Part shown: positions 1-6,704 of the stretch, piece after piece
How the letters are laid out: each line of letters opens with the position of its first letter
Numbering within the stretch: position 1 is the first letter of the stretch
From: Flavobacteriales bacterium
GTDB taxonomy: Bacteria > Bacteroidota > Bacteroidia > Flavobacteriales_E > Vicingaceae
DNA length: 6,704 nucleotides
Reading direction: 5' to 3'
Assembly: GCA_003487525.1 (NCBI GenBank)
Contig: DNDT01000350.1
Span: 1,687-8,390 of the forward strand
Made by a program: the position numbers and the translations under genes
Notes under the pieces: generated by a model
The model's database searches: none
What the model was told of the DNA's origin: nothing
Seen by the model: only the letters and a program-made list of their open reading frames with translations

Positions 1-645
1 ATCCTCAAAATCCGTTGTCTGCTTGTGATTAAAATCCTCAAACTTGGCCTGGATGTTTTTAATGTCTCCAAATAACCAATACATGATGTCCACAAAGTGA
101 GAGAATTGAGTGAACAAAGTTCCTCCGTCCATGTCCTGTTTGCCCTTCCATCCGTCCTTTTTATAGTATCGGTCGTCCCGGTTCCAGTAACATTTTACCT
201 CTACCATAAATATGTCCCCGAGCACCTTGTTTTCGACGATGTCTTTTAGCCAGACCGAAGGAGGACTGTACCTGTTTTGCATCACGGCAAAAACTTGCTT
301 GTGAACCTGCAATGCCTTGAAAATGATGTGTTCCGCTCCGGCTTTTGTCAGTGCCATCGGTTTTTCACAGACAACGTGATACCCGCCTTCGAGTGCACTT
401 ATCGACTGGCTTTCATGCAATCCGTTCGGGGTACAAATATTGATTACCTCGATGTCCAGATCTGACTTGATCAATTCATCCAGGCTGCTGAAAAACGGAA
501 CATCGTATCTTTCAATATTCAATTCAGACTTATCCTTGATATCCACCAGAGCGACCAATTCGGAATGGGGATTCCCAACAACCATTTCCGCATGTCGTTT
601 GCCAATATGCCCACAGCCAACGATGGCAAATTTTACTTTTTCCAT
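1..645 (-). CDS. wbpB: Gfo/Idh/MocA-family UDP-sugar 3-dehydrogenase, WbpB/WlbA-like (partial, C-terminus off the left edge)
   Basis: The first 215 codons are open without a stop to the window edge; family members are usually about 315-350 residues, so roughly a third is missing. The N-terminal Rossmann fold shows GCGHIG at residues 10-15 for NAD(P) binding. The family EKP motif is at 94-96 (Lys95), and a GGTLFTQFSHFVD stretch near 174-186 carries His183 at the position of the usual catalytic histidine. In the family, WbpB/WlbA oxidises C3 of UDP-GlcNAcA to the 3-keto sugar, which a WbpE-type aminotransferase then uses. Both a WbpE-like and a WbpD-like gene lie in this operon, and that supports the specific assignment over a generic inositol or glucose-fructose oxidoreductase. 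The ATG lies 2 bases after the stop of the acetyltransferase gene. It is placed right for the Rossmann start, and I see no clear Shine-Dalgarno. The superfamily is certain; the substrate rests on resemblance and neighbours. Confidence 0.88.
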   Translation of the reverse strand, partial: MEKVKFAIVGCGHIGKRHAEMVVGNPHSELVALVDIKDKSELNIERYDVPFFSSLDELIKSDLDIEVINICTPNGLHESQSISALEGGYHVVCEKPMALTKAGAEHIIFKALQVHKQVFAVMQNRYSPPSVWLKDIVENKVLGDIFMVEVKCYWNRDDRYYKKDGWKGKQDMDGGTLFTQFSHFVDIMYWLFGDIKNIQAKFEDFNHKQTTDFED

Positions 646-647
646 AA

Positions 648-1226
648 CTATTTGTCCGATTTTTTAGAAACCACACCGTCTATCAACTCATACATTTCAC
701 CGCTTTCCGGGCATATCGCCAGCGCTTTTTCATCGAATTCCAACCGGTGTCCGTATTCACTTACCCAACCAATCTGTTTGGCGGGATTTCCGACAAGCAA
801 TGCATACGCCGGTACCGGTTTTGTTACTACTGCCCCGGCACCAATTAGTGCAAACGAGCCTATGGTGTTGCCACATACAATGGTCGCATTGGCACCAATG
901 GATGCTCCTTTTTTAACCAGGGTTTCGACGTATTGTTCCCTTCTTACGACCGCACTTCTTGGATTGGTAATGTTTGTGAACACCATCGATGGGCCCAAAA
1001 AAACATCATCCTCACAAATTACTCCTGTGTAGAGGGATACATTGTTTTGTATTTTGACATTGATTCCAAGTTTTACCCCTGGCGAAACCACTACGTTTTG
1101 TCCGATGTTGCAACGATCTCCAATGATGCAATTGGGCATAATGTGACTGAAATGCCAGATCTTGACATCCTTGCCAATCTTGCATCCTTCGTCTATGACG
1201 GCTGTTTCATGAGCAAAATAATTCAT
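648..1226 (-). CDS. wbpD: WbpD/WlbB-like UDP-sugar 3-N-acetyltransferase (left-handed beta-helix)
   Basis: This 192-residue protein matches the length of WbpD/WlbB enzymes (about 190). It is built of hexapeptide repeats: IDEGCKIG near 11-18, then IGDRCNIGQNVVVSPG and VKLGINVKIQNNVSLYTGV through about 70. A second repeat set runs from IGANATIVCG to IGAGAVV (110-134), ending in the VGNPAKQIGW segment (145-154) seen in acetyl-CoA-dependent hexapeptide transferases. The IWHFSHIM segment (23-30) and the FTN...PRS loop (83-91) are typical of the WbpD group. Such enzymes are cytoplasmic trimers that acetylate the 3-amino group of UDP-GlcNAc3NA to give UDP-GlcNAc3NAcA. The start codon shares one base with the stop of the upstream decarboxylase gene (TGATG), which suggests translational coupling. 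A different acyl donor or a related amino sugar, such as a 4-amino sugar, cannot be excluded from sequence alone. Confidence 0.9.
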   Translation of the reverse strand: MNYFAHETAVIDEGCKIGKDVKIWHFSHIMPNCIIGDRCNIGQNVVVSPGVKLGINVKIQNNVSLYTGVICEDDVFLGPSMVFTNITNPRSAVVRREQYVETLVKKGASIGANATIVCGNTIGSFALIGAGAVVTKPVPAYALLVGNPAKQIGWVSEYGHRLEFDEKALAICPESGEMYELIDGVVSKKSDK

Positions 1227-1228
1227 CA
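1224..1228 (-). promoter_or_regulatory. TGATG stop-start overlap coupling uxs to wbpD
   Basis: On the minus strand the TGA of the decarboxylase gene (1228-1226) and the ATG of the acetyltransferase gene (1226-1224) share their A. This arrangement usually lets a terminating ribosome restart on the next gene. I see no strong Shine-Dalgarno in front of the ATG, so reinitiation probably contributes to translation of the acetyltransferase. The overlap itself is seen directly; the coupling is inferred. Confidence 0.7.
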
Positions 1229-2212
1229 GCGCTTAATGTATTTGTCGAAAGAAAAATGCTCTTTTTTCGTCAGTTCTTCTTCTGTGAGCGATTTAAAATA
1301 TTCGAGAGTGATTTTCAAGCCTTCGGCGCGATCCACCTTTGGTTCCCACTTAAGCAATTCTCTTGCACGTGAAATATCCGGATTGCGCTGAGTTGGGTCG
1401 TTTTCGGGAAGCTCCCTGTAGGTAATCCCAACATTTGAACCTGTGAGTTTCAGTACTTCCTCGGCAAAATCCTTTATGGTAATTTCGTTCGGGTTTCCAA
1501 TGTTTACCGGTAAATGGTAATCGGAAAGAAGCAGGCGATAGATACCTTCAATGAGGTCGTCCACATAACAAAATGCTCGTGTCTGGCTACCGTCACCGAA
1601 TATGGTCAATTCTTCACCCCGAAGTGCCTGACCGATGAACGCAGGAAGAACCCTTCCGTCATTCAACCTCATCCTGGGTCCGTAGGTATTGAATATCCGT
1701 ACGATTCTGGTTTCGAGATTATGAAAGCGATGATACGCCATGGTAATGGCTTCCTGGAAACGCTTGGCCTCGTCGTACACCCCCCTTGGGCCAATCGGAT
1801 TGACATTGCCAAAGTAATCCTCTGTTTGTGGATGAACCAGCGGGTCTCCATAAACCTCGGAAGTCGAAGCAACCAATATCCTGGCGTTTTTTGCCTTGGC
1901 CAGACCGAGGAGGTTGTGGGTGCCGAGTGATCCGACTTTAAGGGTTTGTATCGGAATTTTCAGATAATCAATCGGACTGGCAGGTGACGCAAAATGCAGA
2001 ATGTAATCCAGGTCTCCCGAAACGTGAACAAAATTTGAGACGTCGTGGTGATAAAACTCAAAATTTTCCAGTGGGAAAAGATGCTCAATGTTTTTAAGAC
2101 TTCCGGTAATCAGGTTGTCCATACCAATGACATAATACCCCTCGGTCATAAATCGATCGCAGAGATGTGACCCCAAAAAACCTGCTGCCCCGGTTATTAA
2201 AACTCGCTTCAT
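1226..2212 (-). CDS. uxs: UDP-glucuronate decarboxylase (UDP-xylose synthase), extended SDR family
   Basis: This 328-residue protein is an extended short-chain dehydrogenase/reductase. It has the NAD-binding GAAGFLG at residues 8-14 and the catalytic YxxxK as Tyr146-Lys150. A TSEVYGDP segment (117-124) supplies Ser118 and Glu119, and the DPTQRNPDI segment (272-280) supplies Arg276. This Ser/Glu/Tyr/Arg set is what I recall as the active-site signature of UXS enzymes, and it separates them from plain 4,6-dehydratases and 4-epimerases. The reaction is UDP-glucuronate to UDP-xylose plus CO2 through a 4-keto intermediate, in the cytoplasm. The gene directly follows ugd, which makes its substrate. 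The C-terminus is about a dozen residues longer than many bacterial UXS proteins and ends in a charged tail. The ATG follows the ugd stop by 9 bases and gives a normal Rossmann start. Action on UDP-GlcNAcA, to give UDP-N-acetylxylosamine, is a less likely alternative. Confidence 0.9.
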   Translation of the reverse strand: MKRVLITGAAGFLGSHLCDRFMTEGYYVIGMDNLITGSLKNIEHLFPLENFEFYHHDVSNFVHVSGDLDYILHFASPASPIDYLKIPIQTLKVGSLGTHNLLGLAKAKNARILVASTSEVYGDPLVHPQTEDYFGNVNPIGPRGVYDEAKRFQEAITMAYHRFHNLETRIVRIFNTYGPRMRLNDGRVLPAFIGQALRGEELTIFGDGSQTRAFCYVDDLIEGIYRLLLSDYHLPVNIGNPNEITIKDFAEEVLKLTGSNVGITYRELPENDPTQRNPDISRARELLKWEPKVDRAEGLKITLEYFKSLTEEELTKKEHFSFDKYIKR

Positions 2213-2221
2213 CTTCTTTCT
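2213..2221 (-). promoter_or_regulatory. purine-rich ribosome-binding-like spacer before uxs
   Basis: The 9 bases between the ugd stop and the uxs ATG read AGAAAGAAG on the coding strand. This is all purine but is not a canonical Shine-Dalgarno. It is the most ribosome-site-like spacer in the operon. The others are AT-rich (15 bases before ugd) or practically absent. Confidence 0.4.
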
Positions 2222-3532
2222 TTATTTTCCGTTCTTACCTCTTCCTATGCTGTAGTATTCGTATCCAAGCTGATCCATTTGCGCGATCTCATATAAGTTT
2301 CGCCCATCGAAAATCAGGTGATTCTTGAGAAGGGCATTCATTTTTGAAAAATCCGGATTTCTGAATTCCGACCACTCCGTGGCAATCAACAAACAATCCG
2401 CACCGTCCAGCGCCTCATATTGGTTTTTTGCATAGGATATTTTATCGCCGATTAGTTTTTTAACATTGTTCATCGCCTCCGGGTCAAATGCGGTAACGCT
2501 TGCTCCTTCTTCCACCAGTTTGTCGATCAGGTAAAGAGATGGTGCTTCTCTGATATCATCGGTATCCGGTTTGAATGCCAAGCCCCAAAGGGCTATTTTC
2601 TTTCCTTTGAGACTTCCCAGTCTTGCTCTCATTTTTGGCAAAATAACGAGCTTTTGACGATCGTTTATCTGCATGACAGATTTGAGCAACTGAAATTCGA
2701 AATTTTCCTCATTTCCCGATTTGACCAAAGCCTGAACATCCTTAGGGAAACAGCTTCCCCCATAACCTAGACCGGGAAACAAAAATCGCTTCCCGATTCT
2801 GCTGTCCGATCCGATACCGATTCGAACCATGTCGACATCTGCTCCAACCAATTCACAGAAATTGGCCACTTCATTCATGAAGGTAATTTTTGTTGCCAAA
2901 AACGAATTCGCCGCATATTTGGTCAGTTCAGCGGATTTTTCATCCATAAAAAGAATTGGGTTTCCCTGACGCACATATGGCTTGTATAGTTCTTCCATGA
3001 CCTTTTTGGCCCTTTCAGAAGAGGTGCCCACGACAACCCTGTCAGGTTTCAGAAAATCATCGACCGCATAACCTTCCCGCAAAAACTCGGGATTGGAAAC
3101 AACGTCAAAGGGCACTTCGGTCTCTGAAGAAATTACCGCAGTCACTTTCTCGGCGGTGCCAACCGGAACCGTACTTTTGTCCACAACAACTGCATATCCG
3201 GTGAGCAACTTGCCCAATTGAGCCCCGGCTCCCAATACGTAGGACAAATCAGCTGATCCGTCTTCACCCGGGGGGGTGGGAAGCGCGAGAAAAAAGACAC
3301 TTACTCCGTCGATGGCTTCATCCAGTCTGGAAGTAAAAGTAAGCCTGCCTTCCCTGATATTTCGTTCAAAAAGCACATCCAAATGAGGCTCGTAAATGGG
3401 CACTTTGCCATTTCTCATCATTTCAACTTTCTCCTCATCTATATCTACGCAGGTAACGGTATTTCCCGTTTCGGCAAGACAGGTTCCGGTAACCAATCCA
3501 ACATATCCGGTCCCAATAACAGTAATTTTCAT
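2222..3532 (-). CDS. ugd: UDP-glucose 6-dehydrogenase
   Basis: This 436-residue protein has the usual length and domain order of the UDP-glucose/GDP-mannose dehydrogenase family. The N-terminal NAD domain has GTGYVG at 7-12. A KSTVPVGT stretch (119-126) and NPEFLREG (147-154, Glu149) follow. The central domain has ELTKYAANSFLA (202-213, Lys205), and the catalytic cysteine lies in GGSCFPKD (Cys261, Lys264, Asp265). The C-terminal UDP-binding domain has WGLAFKPDTDDIREAPS (316-332) and FDGRN (408-412). It oxidises UDP-glucose twice with NAD+ to UDP-glucuronate. The motifs fit the UDP-glucose (TuaD/UGDH-like) branch better than the UDP-GlcNAc or UDP-ManNAc (WbpA/WecC) branches, and the next gene uses UDP-glucuronate. 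The start lies 15 AT-rich bases after the aminotransferase stop and gives a standard beta-strand before the glycine loop. All key residues are present. Confidence 0.94.
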   Translation of the reverse strand: MKITVIGTGYVGLVTGTCLAETGNTVTCVDIDEEKVEMMRNGKVPIYEPHLDVLFERNIREGRLTFTSRLDEAIDGVSVFFLALPTPPGEDGSADLSYVLGAGAQLGKLLTGYAVVVDKSTVPVGTAEKVTAVISSETEVPFDVVSNPEFLREGYAVDDFLKPDRVVVGTSSERAKKVMEELYKPYVRQGNPILFMDEKSAELTKYAANSFLATKITFMNEVANFCELVGADVDMVRIGIGSDSRIGKRFLFPGLGYGGSCFPKDVQALVKSGNEENFEFQLLKSVMQINDRQKLVILPKMRARLGSLKGKKIALWGLAFKPDTDDIREAPSLYLIDKLVEEGASVTAFDPEAMNNVKKLIGDKISYAKNQYEALDGADCLLIATEWSEFRNPDFSKMNALLKNHLIFDGRNLYEIAQMDQLGYEYYSIGRGKNGK

Positions 3533-3547
3533 TGATTAATTTTTGAT

Positions 3548-4672
3548 TTAGCGGTATGACAGAACCGCTTGTGTGATAAATTCCAATTGTTCCAGATCAA
3601 GTTCCGTGTGCATTGGAAGTGAAATAACCGACTTGCACAATTCATTTGTAACCGGAAAATTCTCTTCCTTGTACTCCGGACGCGTATAAGCCTTCTGGCT
3701 GTGCAGGGCTACGGGATAATAAATCATGGCAGGTACTCCTTTGTCCATAAGGTATTTCTGTAATTCAAAATGATCTATTCCCCTTGTTTTGAGCGTATAT
3801 TGGTGAAATACGTGATTCGAATACGAAACCCTGGAAGGAATTTCCAAAAATTCGCAGTTCGAAAATGCCTTGTCGTAATAATCGGCTGCACTTTGTCTAG
3901 CCTTGACATATGAATCAAGGTGCTTCAATTTAGCTCCCAGCACTACGGCCTGTAAACTGTCAAGCCTTGAGTTCACCCCGATCTCGTCGTGGTAATACCT
4001 GACCTTCATGCCGTGATTGGCGACGACCCTTGCTTTATCCGCAAGGGCATCATCGTTTGTAAAAAGGGCTCCTCCATCTCCGTAGCACCCCAGGTTTTTT
4101 GACGGGAAAAAAGAAGTTGTCCCAAAATGTCCCATGGTACCTGCACGGGAAACACTTCCATCCTTATGACTGTACTGTGCTCCAATCGCCTGAGCCGTGT
4201 CTTCAACCACAAATAGATTAAACTCTTTTGCAATTTCAAGTACTTCATCCATTGGGGCGCACTGTCCGAACAAATGAACCGGAATAATGGCTTTTGTCTT
4301 GGGCGTAATTGCTTTTCTCAGGGCAACCGGATCAATGTTGTAACTTGACGCTTCAACATCCACCAGAATTGGTTCAAGTCCGAGCAGGGCGATCACTTCA
4401 ACGGTTGCCGCAAAGGTAAAATCGGCGGTAATCACCTCATCTCCGGGTTTCAGTCCCAGTGCCATAAGGGCAATTTGCAACGCGTCCGTTCCATTTGCGC
4501 ATGGAATGACGTGTTTAACTTTTAAATACGAGGCCAATTCGGAAGAAAATTTACTAACTGCCGGACCACCGATAAAGGCGCTTGATTCAAGTACCTCATT
4601 CATTCCTTGGTTTACTTCGTCTTTTATCCTAAGATACTGAGAATGAAGGTCTACCATCTGTATATTTTTCAT
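3548..4672 (-). CDS. wbpE: DegT/DnrJ/EryC1-family PLP sugar aminotransferase, WbpE/WlbC-like
   Basis: This 374-residue fold-type I aminotransferase is close to the 360-370 usual for WbpE/WlbC. It has ANGTDALQ (59-66) for cofactor phosphate contact, VEDTAQAIGA (156-165) with Asp158 facing the pyridine nitrogen, and FFPSKNLGCYGDGGA (188-202) with Lys192 as the probable Schiff-base lysine. NSRLDSLQA (234-242) is the typical substrate and dimer segment. In the WbpABED scheme this enzyme transfers an amino group, usually from glutamate, to C3 of the 3-keto UDP-GlcNAcA made by WbpB. The family also includes C4 aminotransferases such as ArnB and PseC; the WbpB- and WbpD-like genes in the same operon favour C3. 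It is the first gene of the minus-strand operon. The ATG gives a normal N-terminus (MVDLHSQY at 6-13), and its leader has no visible Shine-Dalgarno. Confidence 0.88.
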   Translation of the reverse strand: MKNIQMVDLHSQYLRIKDEVNQGMNEVLESSAFIGGPAVSKFSSELASYLKVKHVIPCANGTDALQIALMALGLKPGDEVITADFTFAATVEVIALLGLEPILVDVEASSYNIDPVALRKAITPKTKAIIPVHLFGQCAPMDEVLEIAKEFNLFVVEDTAQAIGAQYSHKDGSVSRAGTMGHFGTTSFFPSKNLGCYGDGGALFTNDDALADKARVVANHGMKVRYYHDEIGVNSRLDSLQAVVLGAKLKHLDSYVKARQSAADYYDKAFSNCEFLEIPSRVSYSNHVFHQYTLKTRGIDHFELQKYLMDKGVPAMIYYPVALHSQKAYTRPEYKEENFPVTNELCKSVISLPMHTELDLEQLEFITQAVLSYR

Positions 4673-4761
4673 AGGAAAACGCTTGCTTAAAATGGATTGC
4701 GAAGATAAATATTTTATACGAAGGATTTGGCCGAGAAAGTATTTGTATTATTGTTTTTAGT
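4673..4761. promoter_or_regulatory. divergent promoter region between the two operons
   Basis: These 89 non-coding, AT-rich bases separate two operons that point away from each other, so promoters for both are expected here. Weak resemblances to the Bacteroidetes -7 element TAnnTTTG occur on each strand. On the plus strand, TATTATTG at 4746-4753 is preceded by TTTG at 4726-4729, a 16-base spacer that is slightly short. On the minus strand, TATCTTCG lies at 4707-4700 with no convincing -33 element. Each differs from the consensus by one fixed base. I see no hairpin or operator-like palindrome. The promoter role is inferred mainly from gene layout. Confidence 0.4.
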
Positions 4762-5517
4762 TTGAAAAAGAGCACGTTAACCGCATTTATTTTTACCTCA
4801 ATGCTGACAACAGCTTTTTCCCAAAAAAGCATGCTTGACAGCAGCTTAACTATTCCTTTCATTGCAGTTTCGTATGCACCTGAATTTCCCACGGCGGACC
4901 TGAACGATCGCTTCGGAACATTTTCGAGCATCGGAGGGCAGTTTGGCATAAAATTCAAATCCAATGTTTTTGTCGGTTTTAAAGCACATTATTTATTTGG
5001 AAACAGGGTAAAAGAAACAGGTATCCTCGACAGTATAAAGACACACGAAGGCGGAATCATTGAAGTGGGAGGCGGACTGACAGATCCACTTTTGGATATG
5101 AGCGGGTACAGCATGTTTCTGTCCGGAGGATATATTATTCCGGTGCTCAGTCCAAATCCGAACAGCGGAATAATGCTTACGTGCGGATTCGGAATACTCC
5201 AGCACAAAATAATCATCGATTTCAGGGATGCCCAGATTCCTCAACTGGAAGATGACTATAAAAAAGGGTATGACAGGCTTTCTAATGGATTTTCCATGAA
5301 CCAGTTTATCGGGTATGCCTATTTTGGAAATAAAAAATTGATCAATTTTTACGCCGGACTGGATTTGACACAGGCATGGACAAAAAACCGCAGGACGTAC
5401 AATTTTGACACCAGATCCTATGACAATGCGACACGTTTCGATTCAATGATCGGGATCCGGTTCGGATGGATGATTACCTTGTACAGAAGTGCTCCGGATG
5501 AATATTATTACCAATAG
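4762..5517 (+). CDS. secreted, probable outer-membrane beta-barrel protein of unknown function
   Basis: This 251-residue protein begins with a likely Sec signal peptide: Lys2-Lys3, a hydrophobic stretch at about 6-18, and probable cleavage after Ser20 (AFS, then QKS). The mature part has alternating polar and hydrophobic segments rich in glycine and aromatic residues, for example GGQFGIKF (58-65), VFVGFKAHYLFG (69-80), FYAGLDLTQAW (196-206) and IGIRFGWMITLY (230-241). These look like transmembrane beta-strands, with polar loops between them. There is no OmpA-like peptidoglycan domain, TonB box or lipobox. I chose the TTG start because it supplies the Lys-Lys n-region; the first ATG (4801, Met14) would cut the signal peptide in half. 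The gene lies 3 bases before waaA and is probably cotranscribed with it. It resembles conserved hypothetical Bacteroidetes proteins, but I cannot assign a function. Barrel topology is inferred from pattern only. Confidence 0.8.
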   Translation: MKKSTLTAFIFTSMLTTAFSQKSMLDSSLTIPFIAVSYAPEFPTADLNDRFGTFSSIGGQFGIKFKSNVFVGFKAHYLFGNRVKETGILDSIKTHEGGIIEVGGGLTDPLLDMSGYSMFLSGGYIIPVLSPNPNSGIMLTCGFGILQHKIIIDFRDAQIPQLEDDYKKGYDRLSNGFSMNQFIGYAYFGNKKLINFYAGLDLTQAWTKNRRTYNFDTRSYDNATRFDSMIGIRFGWMITLYRSAPDEYYYQ

Positions 5518-5520
5518 ACA

Positions 5521-6704
5521 ATGCGCTTTTTCTACACTTTTTTGGTTCGATGTTTTAACACATTAGCGGTGATTTTCTCACTGTTCCACAAAAAATCTGC
5601 CCTTTGGGTAACCGGCCGAAAAAACTGGGAAAACCAGCTTAGATCCGGATTGACAAATCTGAACAATGTGGTGTGGGTTCACTGTTCATCACTTGGAGAA
5701 TTTGAACAGGGAAGACCCATAATCGAACGACTTAAGGAAAATGGCGAAAACATACTGGTAACCTTTTTCTCGCCTTCGGGATATGAAAATCTGAAGAACT
5801 ACAAGTTTGCGGACTTTGTCTGTTACCTGCCCCTTGACACCCCGAAAAATGCAAACAAATTCCTGGACATATGCCGGCCCAAGTACGTCATATTCGTGAA
5901 GTACGAATTCTGGTTCAACTTCATTGAAATGATAAGAAGAAGGTCCATTCCCTTATTTTTAATTTCCGGAATATTCAGGTCTGATCAATATTTTTTCAAA
6001 TTTTACGGATCCTGGTTTTCCGCTCAGTTGAGATCGTTCACCTCATTTTTTGTTCAGGACATCGAATCCAAAAACCTGCTCAAGTCAATAAATGTAACGA
6101 ATGTGGAAGTGAGTGGAGACAATCGGTTTGACCGTGTGATTAAAATTGCATCCAGTCCGTTAAAACTCGAAAAAATTGAAGAATTTATCCAGTCGCATCC
6201 CGTCGTGGTTGCCGGCAGCACATGGGCTCCTGACGAAAATTTGTTTGCGGTATTTATCGCCCGAAGTGAACTGAAGTTTAAGATTGTGCTGGCTCCCCAC
6301 CAGGTAGATGCAGGGCATATTCAGGAACTGAAGAAAAAATTCGGAAACAACGCCTGTCTGTATTCCGAACTTATCGAAGGTAAGTCAGGCTCTTCGAAAC
6401 AAGTGCTTATCGTGAACAGTATAGGAATCCTCTCAAGCATCTACCAGTACGCGGACATTGCTTACATTGGAGGTGGTTTTGGAATGGGAATACACAATAG
6501 CCTTGAAGCTGCAGTATACGGTACCCCCCTTGTTTTCGGCCCCAATTATTCCAAATTCAGGGAAGCGGTCGAAATGGTGAAAATGGGGTCGGCATTATCG
6601 GTAAAAAACTACGATCAGTTTGCCGGGGCCCTTGAAAAACTGATGACGGATAAAGAGTATAAATCGCATCTCGCTCAACTGAATAAAAATTATGTATCCG
6701 ACCA
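5521..6704 (+). CDS. waaA: 3-deoxy-D-manno-octulosonic acid (Kdo) transferase (partial, C-terminus off the right edge)
   Basis: The frame is open from the ATG through 394 complete codons to the window edge. WaaA/KdtA proteins are about 410-425 residues, so only a short C-terminal piece is missing. A hydrophobic N-terminal segment (about 3-22) fits the usual membrane anchor. VHCSSLGEFEQ (53-63) holds Glu60, the expected catalytic base of the GT30 family. VKYEFWFN (126-133) replaces the ETELWPN of E. coli. The C-terminal nucleotide-sugar domain shows SGDNRFDR (198-205), VVAGSTW (229-235), APHQ (258-261) and GGGFGMGIHNSLEAAVYGTP (317-336), followed by FGPNY. The enzyme transfers Kdo from CMP-Kdo to the lipid A precursor on the inner face of the cytoplasmic membrane. 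The number of Kdo residues added cannot be read from sequence. The start lies 3 bases after the barrel gene's stop and lacks a Shine-Dalgarno. Confidence 0.95.
   Translation, partial: MRFFYTFLVRCFNTLAVIFSLFHKKSALWVTGRKNWENQLRSGLTNLNNVVWVHCSSLGEFEQGRPIIERLKENGENILVTFFSPSGYENLKNYKFADFVCYLPLDTPKNANKFLDICRPKYVIFVKYEFWFNFIEMIRRRSIPLFLISGIFRSDQYFFKFYGSWFSAQLRSFTSFFVQDIESKNLLKSINVTNVEVSGDNRFDRVIKIASSPLKLEKIEEFIQSHPVVVAGSTWAPDENLFAVFIARSELKFKIVLAPHQVDAGHIQELKKKFGNNACLYSELIEGKSGSSKQVLIVNSIGILSSIYQYADIAYIGGGFGMGIHNSLEAAVYGTPLVFGPNYSKFREAVEMVKMGSALSVKNYDQFAGALEKLMTDKEYKSHLAQLNKNYVSD

Noticed and set aside
277..1032. Three overlapping plus-strand open frames across the wbpB-wbpD junction.
   Set aside because: They are antisense to two well-supported genes and have no independent support.
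933..1391. A 152-codon plus-strand open frame.
   Set aside because: It is antisense to the acetyltransferase and decarboxylase genes, which have full family motifs. The translation shows no domain or compositional sign of a real protein.
1514..1930. A 138-codon plus-strand open frame inside uxs.
   Set aside because: It is entirely antisense to the conserved core of the decarboxylase and resembles no known family.
4801..4803. ATG at Met14 as the start of the barrel gene.
   Set aside because: It would remove the Lys-Lys n-region and most of the hydrophobic core of an otherwise good signal peptide, so the TTG at 4762 is preferred.
4629..4964. A 111-codon open frame on the minus strand, upstream of and overlapping the aminotransferase start.
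   Set aside because: It runs antisense to the signal peptide and N-terminal part of the barrel gene and overlaps the wbpE start in another frame. It has no recognisable domain and is a shadow frame across the divergent promoter region.
1..6704. Search by eye for CRISPR repeats, tRNA or rRNA genes, insertion sequences, inverted repeats, toxin-antitoxin or defence genes, and strong intrinsic terminators.
   Set aside because: None was seen. The window is almost fully coding with envelope-glycan genes, and both operons run off the edges, so no terminator is expected inside it.

Overview
The window looks like chromosomal DNA from a member of the Bacteroidota. The evidence is indirect. Protein sequences match the Bacteroidetes-type versions of these families as I recall them. 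Starts mostly lack a clear Shine-Dalgarno sequence and sit behind AT-rich leaders. An outer-membrane barrel-like protein with a signal peptide sits directly before the Kdo transferase gene. G+C looks moderate. All coding capacity is used by surface-polysaccharide or lipopolysaccharide genes, and I see no mobile element, RNA gene, CRISPR array or defence gene.

There are two divergent blocks. The minus-strand block runs from 4672 down through the left edge and forms one tight operon. In transcription order it holds a WbpE-like sugar aminotransferase (4672-3548), a UDP-glucose 6-dehydrogenase (3532-2222), a UDP-glucuronate decarboxylase (2212-1226), a WbpD-like N-acetyltransferase (1226-648), and a WbpB-like sugar-nucleotide 3-dehydrogenase (645 to beyond base 1, C-terminus missing). 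Gaps are 15, 9, -1 and 2 bases. The plus-strand block starts at 4762 with a secreted, probably outer-membrane beta-barrel protein of unknown function (4762-5517). Three bases later comes waaA/kdtA, the Kdo transferase (5521 to beyond the right edge). The 89 bases between the blocks (4673-4761) must hold promoters for both, unless transcription enters from outside.

The minus-strand operon encodes parts of two pathways. Ugd and UXS would convert UDP-glucose to UDP-glucuronate and then UDP-xylose. The WbpB, WbpE and WbpD homologues would oxidise, transaminate and acetylate C3 of UDP-GlcNAcA to give UDP-GlcNAc3NAcA (2,3-diacetamido-2,3-dideoxyglucuronate), the precursor of the diacetamido uronic acids found in some O-antigens. 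The enzyme that makes UDP-GlcNAcA (WbpA type) is not in the window, and neither are a WbpI-type epimerase, glycosyltransferases or a flippase. They may lie past base 1 or elsewhere. The plus-strand block attaches Kdo to lipid A, so both blocks plausibly serve lipopolysaccharide.

I found no convincing evidence of a previously undescribed system. The points most worth checking are the mixed pathway logic of the operon and the uncharacterised barrel protein tied to waaA.
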